From: Agarivorans litoreus
GTDB taxonomy: Bacteria > Pseudomonadota > Gammaproteobacteria > Enterobacterales > Celerinatantimonadaceae
Length of the DNA stretch: 64,000 nucleotides
NCBI RefSeq assembly: GCF_019649015.1
Contig: NZ_BLPI01000001.1
Span: forward strand, 2,497,001 to 2,561,000
Direction: 5' to 3'
Below are positions 36,136-44,865 of the stretch, piece by piece. The notes under the pieces are model-generated. The model was given only the letters and a program-made list of their open reading frames with translations, did not search any database and was not told the DNA's origin. The position numbers were made by a program, and so were the translations under genes. The number at the start of each line of letters is the position of its first letter. Positions within the stretch are counted from its first letter, which is position 1.

Positions 36136-36204
36136 AATAGACAGCTTAGCCAAGCAAATCCGGATCGTTATTTTTCTATTGCATGGTTAGATCTATCTCC
36201 TTGA
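36136..36204 (+). pseudogene. Decayed in-frame duplicate of the binding-protein 3' end
   Basis: Directly after the stop TAG, in the same frame, the sequence reads NRQLSQANPDRYFSIAWLDLSP and then TGA. It aligns with HLSQADLSSYFSTAWLALHP at 35977-36036, at an offset of 165 bases. The duplicate begins around 36085 inside the live gene. It is either an internal tandem duplication or what is left of a second paralogous gene after deletion. Confidence 0.75.
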
Positions 36205-36250
36205 TTTTTATTGTTTTTTAGCTGGTTATTTTAAACTGTTTTTTAAGTAA

Positions 36251-36277
36251 AAAGCCCAAGTGAATCACTTGGGCTTT
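36251..36277. terminator. Terminator between binding protein and pullulanase genes
   Basis: Perfect 12-bp arms AAAGCCCAAGTG/CACTTGGGCTTT with a 3-base loop. It lies downstream of both convergent genes and should act in both directions. Confidence 0.8.
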
Positions 36278-36299
36278 GAGTGTTAAGGGCTAGTGTTAC

Positions 36300-39200
36300 T
36301 TATTTGGCTTGAGTAAACATGGTAACTGCGGTGCCTTCTACCACGGTGCTACCTGACACGTTGCTAGTGTTAACGGCTCCATTGGCATCGGCTACCTTAG
36401 TCCAACTACCTGCAGGTAAACTTACCGTTTGGTTATTCCCACTGTTATACACAATAAACAGGTTATGGCTGTCGCTAGGGTCGGTGATGTGGCCTGTTAT
36501 CACCTGTCCACCAAATTGGTCCGGGCGGCTAACATTTAAGTACTGTGCAACTTCTTGGCTGGTATTCATGCGCAAGCCCGCATGTTTACGGCGCAATTCA
36601 ATAAGTTGTTTAAAGTAATTAAAGGTGGCGATGTTATCTGCTTTGTTAGACCAACGAATTGCATTGAAACTATCTGGTGCGTTGTAGGTATTATGCGTAC
36701 CGCCATGGGCGCCATAGTTCCAAGCTGATGGGTTACTAATTTGCTGGTTATTGGTTTTGGTGCGCAGGAACTCGTCGCCGGCATGCACAAAAGGTATGCC
36801 TTGGCTGGTAAGTATCATGCCCATGCCAAAATTAACCACTCGTTTAGGGTAGGTTAAATCGCTAGGTGGATTAAAGCTAATCACCTGATGCGAGCTATTT
36901 TGCTGCACATTGCTTGAAGTACTTAAATACACCTTATCCCAAAGGCCAAAGTTATCGTGGGCCGAAATGTAATTGATGCTTTGTTCTGGATCGGCCGCGT
37001 AATTACGGAACCAAGTGCTGTTACGACCATCGTTGGGATTGTAGGGCGAACCTTGAAAACCATCGTAAATCGCCCAGCCAGATTCAGCAGCAGCTACATT
37101 ATTAAACATGTAACCAGTGCGAGTATCGTCATTTGAGCCTTTTAATGATTCGCGGAAAGCGCCATTAAATACCCCAATGTTTTCATCAACTAGATGGTGA
37201 GTGGTACCGTAACGAACTCGCTGACCTTCTAGAGGATCTGTTGCGTAACCGTTCCAGGGTTCGCCATAAATCAATAACTTGCGGTCTGCAAAGGTATCGT
37301 TTAAGTGGCGCCCCCATTTTTCAACTTCCTGATAAGAAAAAATACCAATTAAGTCGAAGCGGAAACCGTCGATGCCGTATTCGTCTACCCAATACTCTAA
37401 AGAGTCTTGGATCATGCGGCTTACCATTGGTACATCTGCATTAATCGAGTTACCAGTGCCAGACAAGTCGCTGGCGGTATAGTATTGAGCAGAAATATTC
37501 TCAAACATTTCATCATCAAAGGTGTGGTTGTATACCACATCCATAATGACTCGAATCCCAGCTTTGTGGAACTCGTTCACCATGGTTTTGAACTCACGCG
37601 CTCGCTCTTCATAGTTAGTTGGAACGGCTGAGTAGCGATCTTCTGGAATGTTAAAGTTGCGTGGGTCATAACCCCAGTTGTAACAAGGGTCGCTGTCTGG
37701 CAGGCCATCACAGGTGGCAAAGTCGTACACTGGCAATAGTTGTACGTGGGTTACGCCTAGCTCTTTTAGGTGGTCAATTCCGGTTTTAACACCATTAATT
37801 GTGGTGCCGGTTTCAACCATGCCCAAGTATTTACCGTTGTTACCCGCGCTTACACCCGAGCTTGAGTCGATAGTAAAGTCGCGTACGTGCACTTCATAAA
37901 TCACTGCATCTTCACGTTCAATTAAGGCAGGACGAGCAGCCCAGCCGCCAACTGGCTCGGTGCGCGACATGTCCATCACAATGTTAATGGCTTCGTAATC
38001 GCCAGTACCAGGTTGTGACATCTTCCCGTATGGGTCGCGAACCTGAACGCCATTGATAAGGAAGGTATAAGGTTTTAAGTGCAAGTCGCCTGCAACGGTT
38101 ACTTGGTAAACTTGGCTGTAACCGGCAAAATCAGGCACTGCTTGTAGCGTGTGTTCAACTCCATCAACCACCACTTTTACATTGCTATGCTCTGGCGACC
38201 ATATTGAAAAGGTGGTGCTTTCTGCGGAGTAAACCGCACCTAAGGTTTCACTGTTGCTACCACAGTTAGGCTCGCAGCCTTGTTTAACGGTGCTTACTGC
38301 TTTGGTGTTGGCGTTGAAACAGATTTGGTAAGTAGAGTTAGCGTCTACTAATACATCAGCGCTTGGATAATTTTCGGTCCAATCGCCAAAATGATCAATT
38401 TTGAAACGCGGATTGTTGCTGCCAAAGCTTTGCGTGGTGCAGTAGTTATTACCGTCGCTGCTGGCCATTAGAGTGGTTTGCCAACCATTAGGTGTGCCGC
38501 GGAAGTACCAAGTATCTGCTGGGGCGTCGCTAATGGTGTAATCAAAAATACTCACTGCGGAGTTACCGCTTTCATCAACCGCAAATACCTTCAAGTTTAA
38601 ATCTACCCCGTCGCTTACTACATCGCTAGCAGTAAAGCTTGCATTGTTACATAGCGGTGAAGCTTGAGTAGGTATTGAGCCATCGGTAGTGCAGTAGATA
38701 TTGGGTGCGCTGTCTTGATTATCACTCACACTCAAACTGATTTGCTGAGCTTGGGTGTAAGAGCCCGCTGCAGGACTAGCGCTTACTGTAGGAGCTTGAG
38801 TATCTTCTGTCGTGGTTGGCGTTGCGGTGATTTGTTTTGAATCGGCGTTAAAACAAATCTGGTAGCTAGCATTGCCAGTTACTATAAAGTCTGCTGTTGG
38901 GTAAGCTTCGTTCCAATCGCCATAATGGTCGATTTTGAAACGTGGGTTATCGTTAGCAAAACTCTGGGTAGTACAAAAGTTTAGGTTATCGCTGCTGGTC
39001 ATGGCTGTGGCAGCCCAACCATTGGAAGTACCGCGATAGAACCAGCTATCCTCTGGTGGCTCTACATCTCCGCAAGTGGCTACTTCTGTGGTGGTGATGT
39101 TTTTACTGTCGCTAAAGAAGCGAATTTCGTAGTTTTTATTGGCGTCTACGCGCACATCTGCGCTTGGGTAAGCTTCGTTCCAGTCGCCAAAGCGATCGAT

Positions 39201-39374
39201 TTTAAAACGTGGATCATTGCTACCAAAACTTTGGCAAGTGGTGTATTCGGTTCCTGAAACTACCGCAAGGGGAGTGGATTGCCATTGGTTTGGCGTACCC
39301 CTAAAGTTCCATTCGGCTGCCACAGGCGCAGACAGCAACGTCGCCCCCGCGAGAGCGATTGTTAACTTGTTCAT
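36300..39374 (-). CDS. Secreted type I pullulanase with repeated FRGT-type modules
   Basis: Extracellular debranching enzyme that cuts alpha-1,6 bonds in pullulan, starch and glycogen. Signal peptide 1-20. Three similar modules with [NWY]FRGT.N.W and PRFKID.[FY]GDW.E.YP.AD lie at about 21-100, 109-185 and 287-365; between the last two is a chitobiase/CHB_HEX_C-like domain (about 193-285). A CBM48-type domain (about 375-455) precedes the GH13 barrel. The type I signature YNWGYDP is near 565; catalytic residues are Asp674 (GFRFDLIG), Glu705 (YGEPWNG) and Asp807 (SAHDNF). Length 1024. AGGAAAGGATCC precedes ATG. Confidence 0.92.
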   Translation of the reverse strand: MNKLTIALAGATLLSAPVAAEWNFRGTPNQWQSTPLAVVSGTEYTTCQSFGSNDPRFKIDRFGDWNEAYPSADVRVDANKNYEIRFFSDSKNITTTEVATCGDVEPPEDSWFYRGTSNGWAATAMTSSDNLNFCTTQSFANDNPRFKIDHYGDWNEAYPTADFIVTGNASYQICFNADSKQITATPTTTEDTQAPTVSASPAAGSYTQAQQISLSVSDNQDSAPNIYCTTDGSIPTQASPLCNNASFTASDVVSDGVDLNLKVFAVDESGNSAVSIFDYTISDAPADTWYFRGTPNGWQTTLMASSDGNNYCTTQSFGSNNPRFKIDHFGDWTENYPSADVLVDANSTYQICFNANTKAVSTVKQGCEPNCGSNSETLGAVYSAESTTFSIWSPEHSNVKVVVDGVEHTLQAVPDFAGYSQVYQVTVAGDLHLKPYTFLINGVQVRDPYGKMSQPGTGDYEAINIVMDMSRTEPVGGWAARPALIEREDAVIYEVHVRDFTIDSSSGVSAGNNGKYLGMVETGTTINGVKTGIDHLKELGVTHVQLLPVYDFATCDGLPDSDPCYNWGYDPRNFNIPEDRYSAVPTNYEERAREFKTMVNEFHKAGIRVIMDVVYNHTFDDEMFENISAQYYTASDLSGTGNSINADVPMVSRMIQDSLEYWVDEYGIDGFRFDLIGIFSYQEVEKWGRHLNDTFADRKLLIYGEPWNGYATDPLEGQRVRYGTTHHLVDENIGVFNGAFRESLKGSNDDTRTGYMFNNVAAAESGWAIYDGFQGSPYNPNDGRNSTWFRNYAADPEQSINYISAHDNFGLWDKVYLSTSSNVQQNSSHQVISFNPPSDLTYPKRVVNFGMGMILTSQGIPFVHAGDEFLRTKTNNQQISNPSAWNYGAHGGTHNTYNAPDSFNAIRWSNKADNIATFNYFKQLIELRRKHAGLRMNTSQEVAQYLNVSRPDQFGGQVITGHITDPSDSHNLFIVYNSGNNQTVSLPAGSWTKVADANGAVNTSNVSGSTVVEGTAVTMFTQAK

Positions 39375-39649
39375 GGATCCTTTCCTTATACTGTTTTTCT
39401 TGCTGTATTTTTAACCACCCGGTTATGGCGAAAATTTTGTAAATTCGCTCAACGCTAGTGGTTTTTAATCATTGTTATAGTTGTTCGACCACAGCGCAGA
39501 TCATTCTGCTGGCCATGGCTATAGCAATGTTAGAGAAAAAACATAAGCGCAGGATAAAAAATATATAGAAGTGTGAGCCTGTCATCACAAAGACATCAAG
39601 ATAAGTTGATGCCTTTGTAAATAAAGCTTAACGGTTTGAATTGTAGGAT

Positions 39650-40750
39650 TTATTTCTGTTGGTACTGGGCCGCTAGTTGACGGTAATCTTGGTATTTTTT
39701 GATTAGGTCGACCTGCTCTAGCTCTGCGTTGTCAAACAACAGCGCGCCGTTGTTTTGAAGTTGTAAGTAGACAGTGGCAGCCATGGTGATGACTTTGTCG
39801 ATGCGCTTTAAGGTCATTGGGGTGCAACTCTTGCCACTAATGTCGTCGGCAATGTCTAAACAGTGGGAGCGGAAGCTTTCAGCAATAAATAGATTTTTCA
39901 GTGAGCGCTCGTTGTCTAACGCATATTCCCAGCGTTCAATAATTTCTGTTTGCCATTGGATAATTGCAGGTTGAGCATAGTTTTGTTTTAGCCAAATGAG
40001 CTTTTGAGTATAGATATCTAATGCGGCTTCTTTTAGCTCGCGATATACCGCTAGTTGGTCTGCAGCGGTCATCACGTCTTGATAGCGCAACAGGTAACCA
40101 AATACATTGCGCGTTTCAAGACGTTCAACAGCATGAAATTCGGGGGCACTTAGACCATCGCTGTTATAGTGCTCAAGGGGGTCGAAGGGGTACATATAAC
40201 CAAAATCAAATAGGTGAATGTGGCGACCGTCATACAAAATATTGCCTGGTGACATGTCCCATTCCATTAAACCCGCTTGTTCTAATGCAAACTGTGTAGC
40301 AAAAATTTGACGAAAAATTTCACGACTAAAACTGCAAATTGGTTTGCCGTCTATCCAAGGTGACAAAATGAAACCTAAACGGTAATCGGCATACAAAGTA
40401 GCAACGATGTGTTGGTAGGCTTTAGCGGTAACTGGTTGATCTTTTAATGCTTGAATATCACGACGGCGCTGCACTTCGTTAAGGAAGGATGTTTCGCCAT
40501 CAATGTTGTGCACTAAAGCTTGAGGGCGACGCCTCTTTAAATTGTAATGGCGACCATTTATGCATAAGTGGATAACCGTAGCGGTTAAACCACCGTTAAA
40601 CACTTCAACAACATAAGGAGAGTCTAATTCTAACGAGGCTAACTGCTCGGGAGGCAGTGGACAGTTTGTCGGGTCTCCCACCACAATATTCTGCTCACCT
40701 TGTTGAAAATGCAGTTGCGCCTGTTGGCGTTGTTCAACAATTGCATTCAT
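39650..40750 (-). CDS. Protein-kinase-like phosphotransferase, orphan
   Basis: Cytoplasmic protein of 366 residues with the core of the kinase/aminoglycoside phosphotransferase fold. EWDMSPGNILYD (about 196-207) holds a catalytic-loop-like Asp and the Asn five residues on, and HLFDFGYMYPF holds a DFG-like metal-binding Asp. NLKRRRPQALVHNI may include the ATP-site lysine. The C-terminal 130 residues are helical. I chose ATG 40750 because GGAG sits 7 bases upstream; 15 residues further upstream in the frame are not supported. No sugar, drug or lipopolysaccharide gene is adjacent, so the acceptor is unknown. Confidence 0.6.
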   Translation of the reverse strand: MNAIVEQRQQAQLHFQQGEQNIVVGDPTNCPLPPEQLASLELDSPYVVEVFNGGLTATVIHLCINGRHYNLKRRRPQALVHNIDGETSFLNEVQRRRDIQALKDQPVTAKAYQHIVATLYADYRLGFILSPWIDGKPICSFSREIFRQIFATQFALEQAGLMEWDMSPGNILYDGRHIHLFDFGYMYPFDPLEHYNSDGLSAPEFHAVERLETRNVFGYLLRYQDVMTAADQLAVYRELKEAALDIYTQKLIWLKQNYAQPAIIQWQTEIIERWEYALDNERSLKNLFIAESFRSHCLDIADDISGKSCTPMTLKRIDKVITMAATVYLQLQNNGALLFDNAELEQVDLIKKYQDYRQLAAQYQQK

Positions 40751-40881
40751 CCTTGCTCTCCATCCTTGTATTCTACTTTGTGAGTTTATTCTCATAAAAG
40801 GCCTGAGTAAGCGGATTTTGTGGGATGAAAACCGTTTCGATCACAAATAATATGCGCCTATAGAAGGGAATTAGCGCAGGA

Positions 40882-40912
40882 TCACATTTAAGATCGTTGT
40901 TCTTAAATGTGA
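40882..40912. other. Stem-loop downstream of rep
   Basis: Perfect 12-bp arms TCACATTTAAGA/TCTTAAATGTGA with a 7-base loop, 33 bases past the rep stop. There is no T run on either side. It may protect or end the rep transcript. Its AT-rich arms also resemble a regulator site. Confidence 0.6.
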
Positions 40913-40944
40913 GTGAACGATGACGGCTATTGAAGAGTGTGCTG

Positions 40945-42972
40945 TTAGCTGTTGTTTTTGTTTAATGCTGCCCGCAGTGCGGCAATACCCTTATTGCCTT
41001 TTTCTTGGCGTTCTTCTGCGGTTTCTTTTTTACGGCGTTGCTCCCACACTAAATCGTTTTGTGGCAGTTCGTATAAAAAACGGCTTGGTTCTGGTTTGAT
41101 AAGCTCACCAAATTGGCGACGCTCTTTAGTTAAGGTGAAGGTGAGTTCGCGCTGGGCACGAGTAATCCCTACATAGGCAAGGCGACGTTCTTCTTCTACA
41201 TTGTCTTCATCAATACTGCTTTGGTGGGGCAATAAACCTTCTTCCATGCCGATGAGATACACGTAAGGAAATTCTAAACCTTTTGAGGCGTGCAAGGTCA
41301 TTAATTGAACCTGGTCACTTTCTTCGTCTTCTTCGCCACGTTCCATCATGTCGCGTAAAATCAGCCGATTAACCACTTGCGGCAGGGTCATGGGTTCGTT
41401 GTCATTATCGCCCTCGAGCATGCCACTCACCCAGCGAAATAACTCAGAGACGTTCTTCATGCGCATTTCAGCGGCTTTAGGGCTAGGGCTGGTTTCGTAG
41501 AGGAAATCTTCGTAGTGAATATCACGGATCATGTCGCGTACAGCTTGCTGAGCGTCTCCTCGCTCAACGCGCTCGGCTAATGCTAATAGCCACTCACTAA
41601 ATTGATTTACTGCATTAAGGGCCCGAGTGGGTAAAATGCTGGTCATTGCTATGTGGGTAGTGGCTGCAAACAAGCTGATTTGTTGCTCGTTGGCGTAGGT
41701 GCCCACTTTTTCTAAGGTAGTTGGGCCAATTTCGCGACGTGGCGTATTGATGACACGCAGCAAGGCGTTGTCGTCATCTTGGTTCACCAGTACCCGTAAA
41801 TAGGCCATGATGTCTTTGATTTCAGCACGAGCAAAAAACGAAGTACCACCACTAATTTTATAGGGAACCCGATTGTTCATTAAGGTTTTTTCGAGCAATC
41901 GAGACTGGTGATTTCCGCGGTACAAAATGGCGTAATCTTTATAGCTAGCGTTATTCATGAAGCGGTGACCAATTAGCTCGGCCACTACGCGTTCTGATTC
42001 TTGCTCTTCGGTTTTCGCAAAGAGGATTTTAAGCGGTTCGCCATAGGCTAACTCGGAGAATAACGACTTCTCAAAAATGTGCTCATTATTTTCGATAAGG
42101 ATGTTGGCGCATTTTAATATCCGCTGGGTTGAGCGATAGTTTTGCTCCAGCATAATCACTTCTAAAGCGGGGAAATCTTTTTGCAGTTGCATCAGGTTTT
42201 TAGGCTGAGCCCCGCGCCAAGAGTAAATGCTTTGGTCATCGTCACCCACCACGGTGAAGCAGGCGCGTTCTTGGGTAATTAATTTTACTAATTGATATTG
42301 GCTGGTATTGGTATCTTGATACTCATCTACCAATAAATATTGAATGGTATCTTGCCAACGTTTGCGCACTGCTGCGTCGTGAGTGAGCAGTAGCGTAGGC
42401 ATTAAAATTAGGTCATCAAAGTCTAGTGCATTATAGGCGGTAAGCTGACGCTGATAGGCTTGGTACATGTGGGCAAACAATTGCTCTTGCTGGCTTTGGC
42501 CAGTAGCTCTTGCCACCGCTTGCGCCGGTAATACCAAATCATTCTTCCAGTTAGAGATGCAGCTTAGCAGTTGCTTGAGTAAGTCTTTGTCGCCTTCGAG
42601 CTGTTTTTCGGTGAGCTCTTTAAGCAAGGCCATTTGGTCTTGGTCATCAAATAACGAGAAGTTGGGTTTTAGCTTTAGGCTGCGGTATTCACGACGAATA
42701 ATGTCTAAACCCAAGGTATGGAAGGTACATACCCGTAATCCCCGTGCTTCTTTACGTCCCATGGTTTGACCAACCCGCTCTTTCATCTCGCGGGCGGCTT
42801 TATTGGTGAAGGTTACCGCGGCAATGTTTTTGGCTTTATAGCCACAGTTTTGAATTAAATGGGCAATTTTGTTGGTAATAACCCGTGTTTTACCACTGCC
42901 CGCTCCTGCTAATACTAAGCAGGGGCCAGAGACGTAACTAACGGCTTTATCTTGTGCGGGATTTAACTTCAC
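40945..42972 (-). CDS. rep: ATP-dependent DNA helicase Rep
   Basis: Superfamily 1A 3'-5' helicase that helps replication forks pass proteins. It starts [29 protein letters not shown] (Q motif and Walker A 22-29); [16 protein letters not shown] (motif II), [15 protein letters not shown] (motif III), [12 protein letters not shown] (IV), [25 protein letters not shown] (V) and [15 protein letters not shown] (VI) are all intact. Length 675 matches Rep rather than UvrD (about 720), and the C-terminus lacks the longer UvrD tail. It is divergent from the tetR-RND operon. Confidence 0.95.
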   Translation of the reverse strand: MKLNPAQDKAVSYVSGPCLVLAGAGSGKTRVITNKIAHLIQNCGYKAKNIAAVTFTNKAAREMKERVGQTMGRKEARGLRVCTFHTLGLDIIRREYRSLKLKPNFSLFDDQDQMALLKELTEKQLEGDKDLLKQLLSCISNWKNDLVLPAQAVARATGQSQQEQLFAHMYQAYQRQLTAYNALDFDDLILMPTLLLTHDAAVRKRWQDTIQYLLVDEYQDTNTSQYQLVKLITQERACFTVVGDDDQSIYSWRGAQPKNLMQLQKDFPALEVIMLEQNYRSTQRILKCANILIENNEHIFEKSLFSELAYGEPLKILFAKTEEQESERVVAELIGHRFMNNASYKDYAILYRGNHQSRLLEKTLMNNRVPYKISGGTSFFARAEIKDIMAYLRVLVNQDDDNALLRVINTPRREIGPTTLEKVGTYANEQQISLFAATTHIAMTSILPTRALNAVNQFSEWLLALAERVERGDAQQAVRDMIRDIHYEDFLYETSPSPKAAEMRMKNVSELFRWVSGMLEGDNDNEPMTLPQVVNRLILRDMMERGEEDEESDQVQLMTLHASKGLEFPYVYLIGMEEGLLPHQSSIDEDNVEEERRLAYVGITRAQRELTFTLTKERRQFGELIKPEPSRFLYELPQNDLVWEQRRKKETAEERQEKGNKGIAALRAALNKNNS

Positions 42973-43078
42973 GAAGCTTTCCTTCTAAACGGGCCGTGCA
43001 TTCTAGCCGATCATAGAGGGCTGATCTACGCTGCCTTGTTGCTTTCATATTCTTTAACAAAGGTAAGATTTTGTAAAA

Positions 43079-43145
43079 TGAACAATTATTCATTGATTGT
43101 TTTTTGATGAGGAATATAATCGCGAAAAGACTGAACAAATGTTCA
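43079..43145. promoter_or_regulatory. Promoter and twin operators of the TetR-RND operon
   Basis: TTGATT (43093-43098), 16-bp spacer and TATAAT (43115-43120) form a promoter. It is bracketed by two 14-bp dyads: TGAACAATTATTCA (43079-43092), touching the -35 box, and TGAACAAATGTTCA (43132-43145), just after the expected start point. Their centres are 53 bp apart, about five helical turns. This is a typical layout for TetR autorepression. The binding protein is inferred to be the adjacent regulator. Confidence 0.7.
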
Positions 43146-43717
43146 TTTTTATGATTTCAGATAAACGTATACGTATATTGATGGCTGCTGAGGCGCTGAT
43201 TAATAGATCAGGGCTTGAAGCGGTGTCTATTCATCGTGTGGCCAAGCAAGCAAAAGTAGCCACTGGCACTATCTATTTGTATTTTAAAGACAAAGACGAA
43301 TTGATGGCGGAGCTGCATGAGCGTAATTTACGCTTGTTTGCTGAGGCATTTTTAGCCGGTGTTGATGAGTCGCAAAGCTTGCAGGCTAGTCACCGTTGTT
43401 TGTGGCTAAATGCATTACATTACCATCAAGAGAATGTAAACGTTCAACGCTTGTGGGTGCATTTAGAAACCTTACCGAAAAATGCTCGCCATAGAGCGCT
43501 TATCCAAGAATTATTTAAACCAGTAAAACTTTTTTTTAGTAGAGGGGTTGAGCAAGGCTGCTTTAAACCTTTACCAAGTGAAATGTTATACGCCTTGGCC
43601 TTTGGCCAAATACTCGAAATTTGTCGCTTTTCTCAACTGCGAGAAGTGAATTTTACAAAGCAAGACATGGATGCCGCGCTTTTAGCTAGCTGGGATGCTA
43701 TTACCATACACCCTTAG
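43139..43717 (+). CDS. TetR-family repressor of adjacent RND pump
   Basis: About 192 residues. The N-terminal helix-turn-helix reads LMAAEALINRSGLEAVSIHRVAKQAKVATGTIYLYFKDKDELMAEL; the C-terminal half is an all-helix ligand pocket (HRCLWLNALHYHQENVNVQRLW). The start is uncertain: ATG 43139 lies inside the second operator, and ATG 43154 (MISDKR) is also possible. Neither has a good ribosome site, so weak or leaderless translation may apply. It is followed after 15 bases by the adaptor gene, so it is probably an autoregulated drug-efflux operon. Confidence 0.85.
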   Translation: MFIFMISDKRIRILMAAEALINRSGLEAVSIHRVAKQAKVATGTIYLYFKDKDELMAELHERNLRLFAEAFLAGVDESQSLQASHRCLWLNALHYHQENVNVQRLWVHLETLPKNARHRALIQELFKPVKLFFSRGVEQGCFKPLPSEMLYALAFGQILEICRFSQLREVNFTKQDMDAALLASWDAITIHP

Positions 43718-43732
43718 TGATTGGAGTGGGAA

Positions 43733-44854
43733 ATGAAAAAATGGATGGCAATCATGCTAGTCATAACAGTGATTCTGTTTGGCAGTGTGTTTGGATTTTA
43801 CTTGTTTAAGCAAAAGATGATTGCCGAATTTATGGCTAATCGTCCGGTGCCAGAAATGCCAGTAGAAGTCGCTATGGCGAATGCGGAAGACTGGCAGCCA
43901 GCGATTGAATCAATTGGATTTATTGAGCCCTACCAAGGTGTGAATATTAGTAGCTCAGTAGCGGGCTTAGTGACCAAAATTCATTTCTCATCGGGTGATA
44001 CGGTAAAAGCGGGTGAGCTATTAGTGAGCCTAGAAGCGGACGTTGAAAAAGCTAACCTAGCTAGTGCTAAGGCTAAGCTTCCGGCGGTTAAGCGCCAAAT
44101 GGAGCGTAATAAAACCTTGCTGGAGCGTGGTTCGGTTTCGCAAACCCAGTTTGATGATTCGGAAGCTAACTACCTTGCCTTGGTCAGTGATATTGAAGCT
44201 CTTAAAGCCACCATTGAGCGCCGCGATATTCGCGCTCCGTTTAACGGTGTAATGGGCATTCGCCAAATCAACCTTGGTCAATACTTGCAAGCGGGTGATG
44301 ACATTGCTCGTTTAGAGAACCTCGATCATATGTTGCTGCGCTTTATTGTGCCGCAAAAAGATATATCGCTAATTAATGTTGGTACCGAGATTGAGCTTAA
44401 CTCTGATGCTTATCCTGCGCAGTGGTTTAAAGGCAAGATCACCACCATTGAACCAACCGTTGACCCACAAAGTGGTGTGATTCAGGTACAGGCTACCATT
44501 CCTAATGCTGAAGGGCTTTTGCGCTCTGGCATGTACGCTAGTGTACGTATTTGGCAAGCGGTTAAGCCTAATCAAATTGTGGTGCCGCAGCAGGCTATTT
44601 CGTTCTCCTTGTACGGTGAATCTATTTACGTGTTAGAAAGAGCAACTGCAGACGACGGCAGCGAAACCTTAATAGCTAAACAGCGCTCGGTAACGGTGGG
44701 TGAACGTCGCGGCGATGTTGCGGTTATCGATAAAGGCGTGAAGGCAGGGGAGCAAGTGGTGGTTTCTGGCCAAGTGCGTTTACGCAACGGGGCGCTGGTT
44801 CGTATTGTTGAAGATAGCTTCGTACAACGCGACCAAAACTTGCCAAAAGATTAG
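43733..44854 (+). CDS. RND periplasmic adaptor of the TetR operon
   Basis: HlyD-family membrane-fusion protein, 373 residues. An N-terminal uncleaved membrane helix (WMAIMLVITVILFGSVFGFYL) is followed by lipoyl halves (NISSSVAGLVTKIHFSSGDTVKAGELLVSLE and IRAPFNGVMGIRQINLGQYLQAGDDI) around a short helical hairpin, then barrel and membrane-proximal domains. I chose ATG 43733 because GGAG lies 7 bases upstream. It is 11 bases upstream of the pump gene. Confidence 0.9.
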   Translation: MKKWMAIMLVITVILFGSVFGFYLFKQKMIAEFMANRPVPEMPVEVAMANAEDWQPAIESIGFIEPYQGVNISSSVAGLVTKIHFSSGDTVKAGELLVSLEADVEKANLASAKAKLPAVKRQMERNKTLLERGSVSQTQFDDSEANYLALVSDIEALKATIERRDIRAPFNGVMGIRQINLGQYLQAGDDIARLENLDHMLLRFIVPQKDISLINVGTEIELNSDAYPAQWFKGKITTIEPTVDPQSGVIQVQATIPNAEGLLRSGMYASVRIWQAVKPNQIVVPQQAISFSLYGESIYVLERATADDGSETLIAKQRSVTVGERRGDVAVIDKGVKAGEQVVVSGQVRLRNGALVRIVEDSFVQRDQNLPKD

Positions 44855-44865
44855 GAGCGTAGGTC

